Of a stretch of 64,000 nucleotides of DNA, positions 6,895 to 14,166 are shown piece after piece (the first letter of the stretch is position 1; each line of letters begins with the position of its first letter). The DNA is taken from positions 1 through 64,000 of the IMG/VR virus record IMGVR_UViG_3300036790_000034; one strand, written 5' to 3'. The stretch comes from a virus. The translations under genes were made by a program, and so were the position numbers. The notes under the pieces are model-generated. The model was not told the DNA's origin and did not search any database. It was given only the letters and a program-made list of their open reading frames with translations.

Positions 6895-6939
6895 CTACCG
6901 ACCAGCGGCAGCAGCCATTGCACGAGGTTTAGTCGTAGC
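6895..6939 (-). other. tmRNA tag reading frame
   Basis: After AATACTT, which matches the position and shape of the conserved bases before the resume codon (TAGTC/TAGTT in known tmRNAs), the frame reads GCT ACG ACT AAA ... GGT CGG and two stop codons TAG TAG. The peptide is ATTKPRAMAAAAGR. Usual tags end in Ala-Ala (LAA, VAA, MAA); this one ends in Gly-Arg. Confidence 0.65.
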
Positions 6940-7087
6940 AAGTATTTTTTCTGATGTCTCGTTGGCGTTCCGACATCGAACGCTCTAACCTGAAAGCGAA
7001 AACACCTTTCAAGTCGGTGAGCCACAGCACCCCGACACGCAAGTTGAAACGCTGACTCATCCCCGTCGAAACCATGACGCCCCCATC

Positions 7088-7203
7088 AAGCGTGCTCACT
7101 CCACGAGACCAGACCTTTAGAGCCGCACAATCGCGGCGGGCTGTCATACCTTGCCCACTTGCCGACGGTGGAACGTCGAGGGGCGGTCATCGTGAGCACG
7201 CTT
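7088..7203. repeat. Inverted repeat flanking the tmRNA intervening segment
   Basis: AAGCGTGCTCAC at 7088-7099 and its perfect complement GTGAGCACGCTT at 7192-7203 enclose about 92 nt. They lie 3 nt beyond the mature 5' end and at the CCA end, extending the acceptor helix in the precursor, as expected for processing of a permuted tmRNA. Confidence 0.8.
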
Positions 7204-7435
7204 GGTGGAGGCGGCGGGAATCGAACCCGCGTCCGAGAACAGCAACGCCAACCCTCAACGTGTGTAAACTTATCGAGCGTGATGCGGTGTTAGGACTCCC
7301 TCGCCCTGCCGTCGCAGTATAGTGGGTGTTGATTCACCGTACCAGTATCCGCACTACTCATCGCACGCTCAATCTTTATCCCGGTCTCGGGCCAAAGCCT
7401 TGTCCGCTGGCAAGCCAGCCACTCGCTACCCATCC

Positions 7436-7756
7436 CTATTTAGCGACCGGAATCTTCAGAACTGAATTCTCTTCCGTGGTCTCGATGCGGTGACAATTCG
7501 CACACAGCACGTCGCACTTCTTGACCTCGGATTTTATTTTCGAGAGTGCCCATCCCGCAGTAGCGGCTCGGAGCACTCCGAACAATTTCGTCTTACGATT
7601 TCGATGAGCAAAGTCCAAAGCCGCTGGGTGCTCTTTGTAGCCGCATCGTCTACAGCCCCGTTTTAGGCGATAGGAATCCAGCCATGCTTTGGTCTTCGCA
7701 ACTCGTCGTGCTCGACAAGCCTTCCAACTTGCATAAACGTGAGACGGCTTGCCCAT
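7436..7756 (-). CDS. HNH endonuclease (CDVLCANCHR type)
   Basis: The 106-residue product has CRRCGYKEHPAALDFAHRNRK, a helical spacer and KCDVLCANCHRIE. This is the HNH layout with CxxC, a central H and CxxCH, shared with the genes at 58034 and 58587. It sits immediately upstream of the tmRNA acceptor piece, in the same direction. The ribosome site before 7756 is weak; the upstream stop is 4 nt before the ATG, so coupling to the preceding membrane-anchored gene is likely. Confidence 0.85.
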   Translation of the reverse strand: MGKPSHVYASWKACRARRVAKTKAWLDSYRLKRGCRRCGYKEHPAALDFAHRNRKTKLFGVLRAATAGWALSKIKSEVKKCDVLCANCHRIETTEENSVLKIPVAK

Positions 7757-7760
7757 TGTT

Positions 7761-8000
7761 TTACAGCTTTTTCGCGAGGTCTTCGACAGCAGTGTGCAGG
7801 TCTTCGACGACTTCGGTATGAGCATCGACAGCAGCCTTCACCGCATCCGTCTTCACCTTCACCGCTTCCAAATTCGCGGTCGCAGACAGGGTGTTGGCTT
7901 CCTTCCCCGCCTTGTTAAACAGTTTTCCAATCTGACCACGGAAGCCGTAGCCAAGAGCCACGCCTGCGAGAATCAGAATTGCATAAACCAGAATATCCAT
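7761..8000 (-). CDS. Membrane-anchored helical protein, 79 residues
   Basis: Start at 8000 follows GGAGGAAAC. Residues 3-20 are a hydrophobic anchor (VYAILILAGVALGYGF), the remainder an amphipathic Ala/Val/Lys/Asp helix that may form a coiled coil. The build resembles small phage lysis or membrane-associated accessory proteins, but no motif identifies it. Driven by the promoter at 8038-8067. Confidence 0.6.
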   Translation of the reverse strand: MDILVYAILILAGVALGYGFRGQIGKLFNKAGKEANTLSATANLEAVKVKTDAVKAAVDAHTEVVEDLHTAVEDLAKKL

Positions 8001-8037
8001 GTTTCCTCCGTATGCGGCAAAGTCTTCCGCTCTTACA

Positions 8038-8067
8038 ACTCTATCAGACCTTGATTCGCGGTGTCAA
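8038..8067 (-). promoter_or_regulatory. Promoter, minus strand
   Basis: Minus strand TTGACA, 18 nt, TAGAGT with TGA just before the -10 (TGATAGAGT). It lies 38 nt upstream of the membrane-anchored gene and should drive that gene, the HNH gene, the tmRNA and the genes beyond. Confidence 0.7.
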
Positions 8068-8127
8068 GTTTTCTTTCAGAAAAACTTCTTGTGAAAGGGT
8101 CTGTCACAGTGGCCGGGGCGTGCTGTT

Positions 8128-8199
8128 CTAGTTCAGGCCACTTTCGTCCCGGCTAAACCCACAGCCAATGCTAGGGTTCAAGCCTTCATCTTTGCTCAT
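8128..8199 (-). CDS. Tiny reading frame, 23 residues
   Basis: A 23-codon frame has an excellent ribosome site (GGAGGACAC-ATG) and sits between two promoters, 23 nt downstream of one. Its end overlaps a GTGGCC/GGCCAC hairpin. It may encode a small peptide or act as a leader. Confidence 0.4.
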   Translation of the reverse strand: MSKDEGLNPSIGCGFSRDESGLN

Positions 8200-8221
8200 G
8201 TGTCCTCCAGTGCGTAGTCCC

Positions 8222-8250
8222 AAGGTATCCCAACCCTCGCCCGCTGTCAA
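8222..8250 (-). promoter_or_regulatory. Promoter, minus strand
   Basis: Minus strand TTGACA, 17 nt, TACCTT. It begins just 2 nt beyond the end of the DNA polymerase gene and points to the 23-codon frame and the genes after it. Confidence 0.6.
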
Positions 8251-8251
8251 G

Positions 8252-10351
8252 CTACTTTCGATAGTACGCACAATCGTATCCTTCAGCCGCGAGAACGAAG
8301 CCCATGCCCTCTGCCCAATCAGGCGTTCGTGTCATCGCGTGCTCCATGTCCTTGTAAGTTAGCTTCGATGTCAGAGGCGATTCCCCGACAACTTCATCGT
8401 GAATCGTCATGATGATGATGAAGCCAATCTTCTCAGCCTCTAACATTCCGTTCAGCAGAATGTCGCGGGCCACAGCTTGAACAACATTCTCACAGATGAG
8501 ACCGCCGTAGAGCCTGTTCTCTTGCAGACCTTTCGCGTCCCATTTGTCAAACAGAACGTTCTCTTGCATCGCACCCCAACTGGTCTCGCTCATCTCGACG
8601 CGAGGATTGAGGTAGTGAAGTGCTCTGCCACTCGGCAACTTAATCTTGAGCATCTTCGGATTGCGACCATCGACCACGACGCCGCTGACGTAAATCGCTA
8701 CGCCGCCCTTCGTCGCTTTGATGACCGCAGCGTTCAATGCTTTCCAGTACGCCGGAATCTCACTGTACTTTTCACGGAATGCAGTGACGTAAGTCTTCGC
8801 TGTTTTCTCATCGAGTGTGACGCCGAACGTCGCAGCGTATTCGATGAACTTCTCCCAGCCCATTCCGAATCCGCAGCCGAGGATGATGACCTTGCCGTTC
8901 GCACGCTCTGCCGACGTGATTGTGTCGTAGGGTTTGTTCAACAGGAAGGACATGATGTCCTTATACAAGTCGAGACCCTTCGCGTACGCGTTAATCATCG
9001 TCTGGCAACCTGCAAGAGCCGCCAGCACACGAGATTCGATTTGAGCCAAGTCACTGACGCTGAGTTTATTTCCCGGCGTAGCAGAGAACGAGGCTCGGAT
9101 TGTTCCTGCGACCGCAGCCATCAGAGTCATTGACTTGATTGGCTTGCGTTCTTTCTTTGGGTCTGTGTTCGTCGCGTTGAACGCCAAACATTCCGTGTTG
9201 TACTCTGTCACCAACCCCGCGACATCGAGCGTGTTGTTTCGGATTGCGTTGACAATTCGCTCACGCAGAGTGCCGACATCTTTGCTCGGCTTGAAAAGGT
9301 TCTGAAGCTGAACTCCTCGTCCGCTCCATCGTCCAGTATGAGCACCGTGGTAGACGAACTGGTCACGCAGCCGACCATCCGCTCCGATGCGGTCCTCAAT
9401 CGTTTGAAGTTTCGTGTAAGCCGACCCGCCGAGTTTTTCTTTCAACTGGAGAACCTGATATGCGACAGGGTCCATCTTCCAGTGAATGAGTCCGACTTTC
9501 AATGCCTCCGCGATGTGAGCCTTGTCGAGCGAGTCGAACTTGTAGCCCTTCGATTGCAGCCACTCGTCTAGCTTACTTAGGCTCTTACCAGACTTCGTGT
9601 ACGCGAGGCCCGTCAACGTCTGCATCGTGACGTTGATTTCTTTAATCTCACCGAGAGCGTATGCCTTCGCATTCTGGACAAAGATTTTATCAATCCACAC
9701 GCCCTGCTCGTTCATCCTCTGGTCGAGAAGCCATGCTTGCGTCTCGCCTTCAGTGATGGGACAGTTCATTGCGACAGCGGCGTACCACACACCCCGCTCC
9801 GCACGAACGTCCTGTAAGCAATATTCTTTGAACGTCTCCCACGCGTCCGGGTCTGAATTCCAATCGCGGTAATAAAATTCCGCAGCACCCGGATTTTTCT
9901 TGAGAAACGTTTTGTTCCGCTTCGACGGCTCGGAGAAAATTTTCGTCGGCTTCTTCTTGCCGAGGATGACCGTCTTCTGCAACTCGATGTTGATGTTCAG
10001 TGCATCGGCTGCACGGTCCAGACCGATTGGCAGCGACATATAAGCACACAGCACACTCGGGTCGAACCACTCTTGCTGCGGGATGGCGTATCCGAGTCGG
10101 TACTGGAAAATATCCTTCTCGAAGTTGTAGTTCCAAGCCATCTTCATGACCGTGGGGTCAATGAGTCCAGCGTGGAGTTCCATCGGCATCGGCTCTCCGA
10201 GGATGGGAAGCCACAGCTTGGGTTCGTCATCATCGAACGCCCACGCCAGCATCAGGACTTCAGTCGTGTCGTCCTTCGAGTACCTGTCGAGACCAAAATC
10301 GGGAAGGTCGATGAACGACCGCGTTTCAAAATCAAGCCACAGCTTTCTCAT
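8252..10351 (-). CDS. Family-A DNA polymerase with 3'-5' exonuclease
   Basis: The 699-residue product has the exonuclease motifs LDFETRS (Exo I, residues 6-12), NYNFEKDIF (Exo II, near 95) and YCLQDVRAER (Exo III, near 180). The polymerase motifs follow: SDLAQIESRV (motif A), ANGKVIILGCGFGMG (motif B, O-helix) and IHDEVV (motif C). There is no 5'-3' exonuclease domain. It should be the replicative polymerase, working with the PrimPol-helicase and SSB-like protein of the same operon. The start overlaps the stop of the 80-residue gene (ATGA). The O-helix lacks the usual Tyr in the YG position (MG here), which may alter nucleotide selection. Confidence 0.93.
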   Translation of the reverse strand: MRKLWLDFETRSFIDLPDFGLDRYSKDDTTEVLMLAWAFDDDEPKLWLPILGEPMPMELHAGLIDPTVMKMAWNYNFEKDIFQYRLGYAIPQQEWFDPSVLCAYMSLPIGLDRAADALNINIELQKTVILGKKKPTKIFSEPSKRNKTFLKKNPGAAEFYYRDWNSDPDAWETFKEYCLQDVRAERGVWYAAVAMNCPITEGETQAWLLDQRMNEQGVWIDKIFVQNAKAYALGEIKEINVTMQTLTGLAYTKSGKSLSKLDEWLQSKGYKFDSLDKAHIAEALKVGLIHWKMDPVAYQVLQLKEKLGGSAYTKLQTIEDRIGADGRLRDQFVYHGAHTGRWSGRGVQLQNLFKPSKDVGTLRERIVNAIRNNTLDVAGLVTEYNTECLAFNATNTDPKKERKPIKSMTLMAAVAGTIRASFSATPGNKLSVSDLAQIESRVLAALAGCQTMINAYAKGLDLYKDIMSFLLNKPYDTITSAERANGKVIILGCGFGMGWEKFIEYAATFGVTLDEKTAKTYVTAFREKYSEIPAYWKALNAAVIKATKGGVAIYVSGVVVDGRNPKMLKIKLPSGRALHYLNPRVEMSETSWGAMQENVLFDKWDAKGLQENRLYGGLICENVVQAVARDILLNGMLEAEKIGFIIIMTIHDEVVGESPLTSKLTYKDMEHAMTRTPDWAEGMGFVLAAEGYDCAYYRK

Positions 10352-10590
10352 TTCAACTCCCCACTCTTCAACATCTCAAGACGAACTCGGTCTCGCTTTT
10401 CTTTGCTCGACACGAGCCGACGCCGTTTTGTTCCCGGCTTCAACTTCGGCCAGCCGAACGCGTCGAGCAGCTTCAGAATCTCCGGCGTGACTGATTGTCT
10501 GATTTCCTCGCGGGCATCCACCATCTCTTGACGGGCCTCCCCGGACCTCTCAGCCTCTCGCATACTGTCTCTGAGCCATTCTGGTATCAT
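10348..10590 (-). CDS. Hypothetical protein upstream of DNA polymerase, 80 residues
   Basis: Start at 10590 is set by AAAGGGAACGAC; a TTG at 10605 is less likely. The product is highly charged and helical (MIPEWLRDSMREAERSGEAR) with a basic middle (KPGTKRRRL). Strict ATGA coupling with the polymerase suggests a role in replication. Confidence 0.65.
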   Translation of the reverse strand: MIPEWLRDSMREAERSGEARQEMVDAREEIRQSVTPEILKLLDAFGWPKLKPGTKRRRLVSSKEKRDRVRLEMLKSGELK

Positions 10591-10677
10591 GTCGTTCCCT
10601 TTCAATCACTTACCTCTGCGGCGTGGCGTGTTCACGATTCGTTTTGTTGATAACACAAGAGTTTAGAGCCTGATAAG

Positions 10678-10781
10678 CCTAATGCGTGGGATTGGTGGGC
10701 TGGCACCCCCCTTGTAAGTATAAGAAAAATAATGTCCTCGTCATAAGGGGGTGCCCCAGCCAACGGAAACTACGCATTAGG
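10678..10781. repeat. Large interrupted inverted repeat between PrimPol and polymerase genes
   Basis: Outer arms CCTAATGCGT (10678-10687) and ACGCATTAGG (10772-10781) are perfect complements. Inner arms at 10698-10713 and 10745-10761 (GGCTGG..CACCCCC-CTT against its complement) form a GC-rich stem with a small bulge. The loop (about 31 nt) is AT-rich. The right arm covers the PrimPol stop codon. Candidate origin, cruciform or RNA regulatory element; there is no U-tract typical of a terminator. Confidence 0.7.
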
Positions 10782-12872
10782 ATTTCCGAAAATCCACTTC
10801 TGCTTCGTCTTGTTCCACATCGCGTCATCGAACCCGAATTTTTCCTTACCCCGGTCGCTAGTGATTTTTAGGACCACCAACTTGTCGGCCTTCAGAAGAT
10901 TCGTCCACGCTCTGTTCCATGCCTCGTATCCGCCGTCGGCACTCGCCGCATTGGAAAATTTCTGAATGCCGGACTTGGTCATCGGGCCATGTTTCATGAG
11001 AGCGGTGACAATTCGCTTCTCAAACTTTTCGACAGCCCCGCCTTGGTCTACAGGCCACAGTTCCTCTCGCAACATCAGTTGGTGTTTCGCCCACGCCCAC
11101 GATTTTTCGACGAGCGTCTTGGTGATGCGACGTTCGGGAGTCATTACGACACGGATGAGTAAGTCACGCTTGAAGTGGGCCTCGATACGCGAGGCGTACG
11201 ATGAGTCGGGATGGTCCTTCTGAATTCGAGTCTTCTCTTCAACAAGCCATTTCTGGAATTGAGTACGAGCAGCCTTTGCGTCTTCGTCTTCCTCTGGCAC
11301 CCACGCGAAGTCTTTCAGGTCCGCTTTCTTGTTGATGACCCAATTGATGCTCTCTGCGATTCCTGTGATTGCGGTATTGACTTTCTGCGTGTCCATCGGT
11401 TCCCAATCACCCTGATAGATAAGTCCGTCAGAATAATCGAGCACCATACGTGACAAGAAGCCGTCTCCACCAGCACCTTTGCCAGCAACGCAACGGTCGA
11501 AGCCTGCACGCGTGAAGTTCCCCGCCATCGACAGTGATACGTTGGAAAAAGACGACGCATTGTGTGTCAAACTGCCAACGGCTGATGCCTTCTGCTCATA
11601 AAGTTCAAGCAGCTTCGGAAAGAGAGTTGAGCCGGAGCCGTTCCCTTTCTCGAAGAGAGTCTTCATCTCATCGAAGTAGAGAATATGCGACTTACCATCG
11701 TTCTCCGCGAGAACTTTGATGGCGTGTTCACCGCTGGAGAAAAATCCGGCGGGAGGAAACTTGACATCGTGCTTCTTCAACGTCTCCGCAAGTAGAACGA
11801 CGCAACGTTCCCAGCAGACGGACTTGCCGGACTCAGGCCGTGAAGACACTACGCCCGTCCAGTGCCGCATGTGGAGCGTTTCTTCGCCGGGGAACGCGAC
11901 ACTGCCATCGAGCATTGCAGCGACGATGGTTTTGATGTCTGCACGAGCGAATGACGGCGGGATGAATGTCCCACTCGTGATTGCAAGTGCGAGGTCACCG
12001 ACATAATCACCCTCAATCGTTGCGAGAGGGATGTTTGGGATGCCGTTCTCGGCTTCTGGGTCAGGACTTCCGATGGTGACAATGCCGGACTGTTCGACAG
12101 AGTCGCACGCATCGCTCGAAGCCCACTCAGCAAGTGCTTGAATTTTATCGTCAGGATAGTTCGCACCGTTCTCGCAATTCAAATCGCAAAAATTCTTGAG
12201 TGCGGAGTAGATGCCTTCGTATCCGAGTCCGAGATTTTTGAGCACGCCCGCTTTTTGTTGAAGATGTGCCCAACGATTTCCTTCGGGGATAAGATTGCCG
12301 GACCCCGGCTTGAAGTCGGCCATCGACTTCTTTTTGTCCATCGCCATTTTGACGAATTTCTCAGGCAATGGTACGATGTTTACATCACAAACGATGTTAT
12401 ATTTGTTTCCATCTGGGTGAATCGAACCGGGGCCGACAACGTAAGCACCGTTGCCACGCAGTTCTCCCACGACGCCGTCCATGTCGTACGGTGTGGTCGG
12501 CACGGCACCGCTGTAAAATAAATGTGCCCCAAAACCCGTCCGACCCGATTGGACGATGAGTGTTTCCGGCAATCCTTGAATGTCCATCCATGAACGTAGT
12601 GCCTGATAATTTGGTATGCCTTTGTCAACGTCGATGATGGTGATATTTGAAGGTCCGCCCGCGATTCCATAATTTGCTTCATGACCATCGTCCCACGCAG
12701 CAAAGGCGACGTTCGGGTCGCGAGTGGCTGAGTTGATTGCATGAGGGGAGTATTTAGCCCACGGTGCTTTTTCGTGTGGCTCACATGTCAAAATAGCAAA
12801 GCCCCGGTTCACCGCGTTTTGTGCAGCGGCTCTTAGTTCGGATACAATCTTCGGGTCACTCACAATCGGCAT
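10770..12872 (-). CDS. PrimPol primase-polymerase / DUF3987-type helicase
   Basis: The 700-residue product begins with a bifunctional primase-polymerase domain. Visible are NITIIDVDKG (the metal-binding DxD), GFGAHLFYSG (the His motif) and GAYVVGPGSIHPDG. The C-terminal half is an ATPase with Walker A RPESGKS and Walker B HILYFDEMK, as in DUF3987 phage helicases. Together it should unwind and prime DNA for the family-A polymerase. Start at 12872 is supported by GGAGACCGACC-ATG; an ATG at 12887 is in frame. It overlaps the upstream HNH gene by 13 nt. Confidence 0.88.
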   Translation of the reverse strand: MPIVSDPKIVSELRAAAQNAVNRGFAILTCEPHEKAPWAKYSPHAINSATRDPNVAFAAWDDGHEANYGIAGGPSNITIIDVDKGIPNYQALRSWMDIQGLPETLIVQSGRTGFGAHLFYSGAVPTTPYDMDGVVGELRGNGAYVVGPGSIHPDGNKYNIVCDVNIVPLPEKFVKMAMDKKKSMADFKPGSGNLIPEGNRWAHLQQKAGVLKNLGLGYEGIYSALKNFCDLNCENGANYPDDKIQALAEWASSDACDSVEQSGIVTIGSPDPEAENGIPNIPLATIEGDYVGDLALAITSGTFIPPSFARADIKTIVAAMLDGSVAFPGEETLHMRHWTGVVSSRPESGKSVCWERCVVLLAETLKKHDVKFPPAGFFSSGEHAIKVLAENDGKSHILYFDEMKTLFEKGNGSGSTLFPKLLELYEQKASAVGSLTHNASSFSNVSLSMAGNFTRAGFDRCVAGKGAGGDGFLSRMVLDYSDGLIYQGDWEPMDTQKVNTAITGIAESINWVINKKADLKDFAWVPEEDEDAKAARTQFQKWLVEEKTRIQKDHPDSSYASRIEAHFKRDLLIRVVMTPERRITKTLVEKSWAWAKHQLMLREELWPVDQGGAVEKFEKRIVTALMKHGPMTKSGIQKFSNAASADGGYEAWNRAWTNLLKADKLVVLKITSDRGKEKFGFDDAMWNKTKQKWIFGNPNA

Positions 12873-13279
12873 GGTCGGTCTCCACATTCACTCACGGCGG
12901 GAAACAGAGTTACAATCTGTTTCATGTCCTCATAGGAAAACCATCTCCCTTTTATGAGGTTGTGCTTATAACAGCACGGCAAACAATTTTCAACTGAATA
13001 TCCAAGAGAGTTGTCACGGCGGTCTAGGCCGACACGAGTTCCATTCCCATACGCACATGGGTGCGAAACTATCTCGGTGAACTGGTCAAGAGTTAAATCG
13101 AATGGAATGTTTCGGTATCCCGCGAAAGTCCTAGCAGAGAACCATTTGTCTTTTGGGCGATGATTTCGTTTTCGTAGACATGCGAGGCATAGTGGGCCTC
13201 GTCGGTGAAGTTGTCCGGGGCTGAACTCTCCAACAGGGAGTTTTGAGCGGTGTCCGCAACAATACTTGAGTTCCGACAT
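12860..13279 (-). CDS. HNH endonuclease (GLDRRDN type)
   Basis: The 139-residue product has two N-terminal Cys pairs (CLAC with an upstream CCGH) and the core VGLDRRDNSLGY...LPCCYKHNLIKG. It is paralogous to the gene at 1922. The start at 13279 follows AAAGGAAATAA. It is inserted directly before the PrimPol-helicase gene, between that gene and its operon promoter. Confidence 0.8.
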   Translation of the reverse strand: MSELKYCCGHRSKLPVGEFSPGQLHRRGPLCLACLRKRNHRPKDKWFSARTFAGYRNIPFDLTLDQFTEIVSHPCAYGNGTRVGLDRRDNSLGYSVENCLPCCYKHNLIKGRWFSYEDMKQIVTLFPAVSECGDRPCRL

Positions 13280-13296
13280 TTATTTCCTTTCCGAAC

Positions 13297-13332
13297 AAAA
13301 AGCACAGCCGGAATCTGGCGACTCCGGCTGTG
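13297..13332 (-). terminator. Rho-independent terminator, minus strand
   Basis: Minus strand CACAGCCGGA and TCCGGCTGTG form a perfect 10-bp stem followed by CTTTTTG. A second hairpin (TTCTACGT/ACGTAGAA, 13333-13357) lies just upstream. It separates the SSB-like gene from the HNH/PrimPol genes and would make the former more abundant. Confidence 0.8.
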
Positions 13333-13362
13333 GATTCTACGTCCTAGAACGTAGAAGGTGAG

Positions 13363-13761
13363 TTAGAAATTCTCGGCGGGGGCTGAAGCCTTCTTGAGAG
13401 GCAGCACGCTGGCGATGTTGGCGTATGTTTTGCCGTCGCTCTCTTTGTGCTGAATCACGACTTGGCACTTGATGCCGACGATGTCGTTGAGGTCGAATTC
13501 TCCACCGACCTGAACCTTCAGCGTGTTGAGCAGCTTGCCCAACGCGGACTTGGAGTGGAGCGACTTGGTGACGCTCATACGACAATCGACTGCTTTGCCT
13601 TCCTTGTCCTTCTGGTCCGACGCGGTGAAATAAATCGCCGCACGGTCCTTCGTTCCGAATTGCGTTTCCTGCAATCCGAGGTCTTCGATGCGAGTGATGG
13701 TGACGTTGTGAAGCCCTTCCGTCAACTGCTCGAAAACCTTGTCCTTGATTACCAAACTCAT
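13363..13761 (-). CDS. SSB-like OB-fold protein, 132 residues
   Basis: The protein is small, beta-rich and acidic at the end, with a pattern common in phage single-stranded-DNA-binding proteins: HNVTITRIEDL, FGTKDRAAIYFTASD, KSALGKLLNTLKV and GIKCQVVIQHK. It is first in the replication operon, has its own promoter and terminator, and precedes the primase and polymerase genes. These point to ssDNA binding during replication. There is no obvious Phe/Pro C-terminal tip except PAENF. OB-fold assignment is inference. Confidence 0.5.
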   Translation of the reverse strand: MSLVIKDKVFEQLTEGLHNVTITRIEDLGLQETQFGTKDRAAIYFTASDQKDKEGKAVDCRMSVTKSLHSKSALGKLLNTLKVQVGGEFDLNDIVGIKCQVVIQHKESDGKTYANIASVLPLKKASAPAENF

Positions 13762-13833
13762 CTGTCCTGCTTTCTGGCCTCAATAGGCATACTGGTCGTA
13801 CAGGCGGACCCGTGCTCTGGTTCCGCTCTTTCG

Positions 13834-13862
13834 AGTCTATCAAACCCATTACTCTTTGTCAA
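13834..13862 (-). promoter_or_regulatory. Replication-operon promoter, minus strand
   Basis: Minus strand TTGACA, 17 nt, TAGACT with TGA before the -10 (TGATAGACT): a near-consensus extended -10 promoter. It should drive the SSB, PrimPol and polymerase genes. Confidence 0.8.
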
Positions 13863-13865
13863 GTG

Positions 13866-13894
13866 TTGCTTTCTGATTTGTGATGTGGTATGCT
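13866..13894 (+). promoter_or_regulatory. Divergent promoter, plus strand
   Basis: TTGCTT, 17 nt, TATGCT preceded by TGG. It begins 4 nt from the oppositely directed promoter, so the two start regions are back to back and may compete or share a regulator. Confidence 0.65.
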
Positions 13895-13920
13895 TTGAGA
13901 GAACGAGAAAGAGGCGGTCT

Positions 13921-14151
13921 ATGCAAACTGCATCCCAGAAAGCGTGGCGTACGAAGGGTTTCGATGGCGATGGATGCCGTGTAGGATTCCACCATCCTAA
14001 CAGATGTCATTGCTATGGGTGTACCCGCGTAGCGACCCGTTTCGTGGGGTCGAAAAAGCGGGGGTGGATTCGCTTTTGTTCTCTTCAAGAGCACAAGAAT
14101 GCGGCCTTTGCGTATAATGAGTATCTTCGCTTACACCCAAACGCGAGGTAG
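13921..14151 (+). CDS. Small Cys/His protein, 76 residues
   Basis: Start at 13921 follows GAGGCGGTCT. The product contains HHPNRCHCYGC and a later Cys (RFCSLQEH), a possible zinc site, and ends in an aromatic helix. It is the first plus-strand gene after the divergent promoter. No family recognised; an endonuclease-derived zinc knuckle is possible. Confidence 0.55.
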   Translation: MQTASQKAWRTKGFDGDGCRVGFHHPNRCHCYGCTRVATRFVGSKKRGWIRFCSLQEHKNAAFAYNEYLRLHPNAR

Positions 14152-14166
14152 AAAGAGAGGTAAAGC

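Larger units (their letters stand above)
6850..7385 (-). ncRNA. ssrA: Circularly permuted two-piece tmRNA gene
   Basis: Minus-strand order is acceptor piece, intervening segment, coding piece. The acceptor piece ends at 7203 with a T-arm GCGGG-TTCGATT-CCCGC, then CGCCTCC-A-CCA. The coding piece begins at 7084 with GGGGGCG, which pairs fully with CGCCTCC (one G-U), followed by the tmRNA signature TGGTTTCGACGGGG. A tag reading frame lies at 6939-6895 and a GTCCCC/GGGGAC hairpin follows (6879-6853). A perfect 12-bp inverted repeat brings the two mature ends together. The acceptor-piece 5' boundary (near 7375) and coding-piece 3' boundary are estimates. tmRNA rescues stalled ribosomes by tagging the nascent protein. 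Confidence 0.88.

Noticed and set aside
13447-13920. Upstream extension of the plus-strand frame ending at 14151
   Set aside because: The extension is antisense to the SSB-like gene and crosses both divergent promoters; the real start is 13921 with its own ribosome site.
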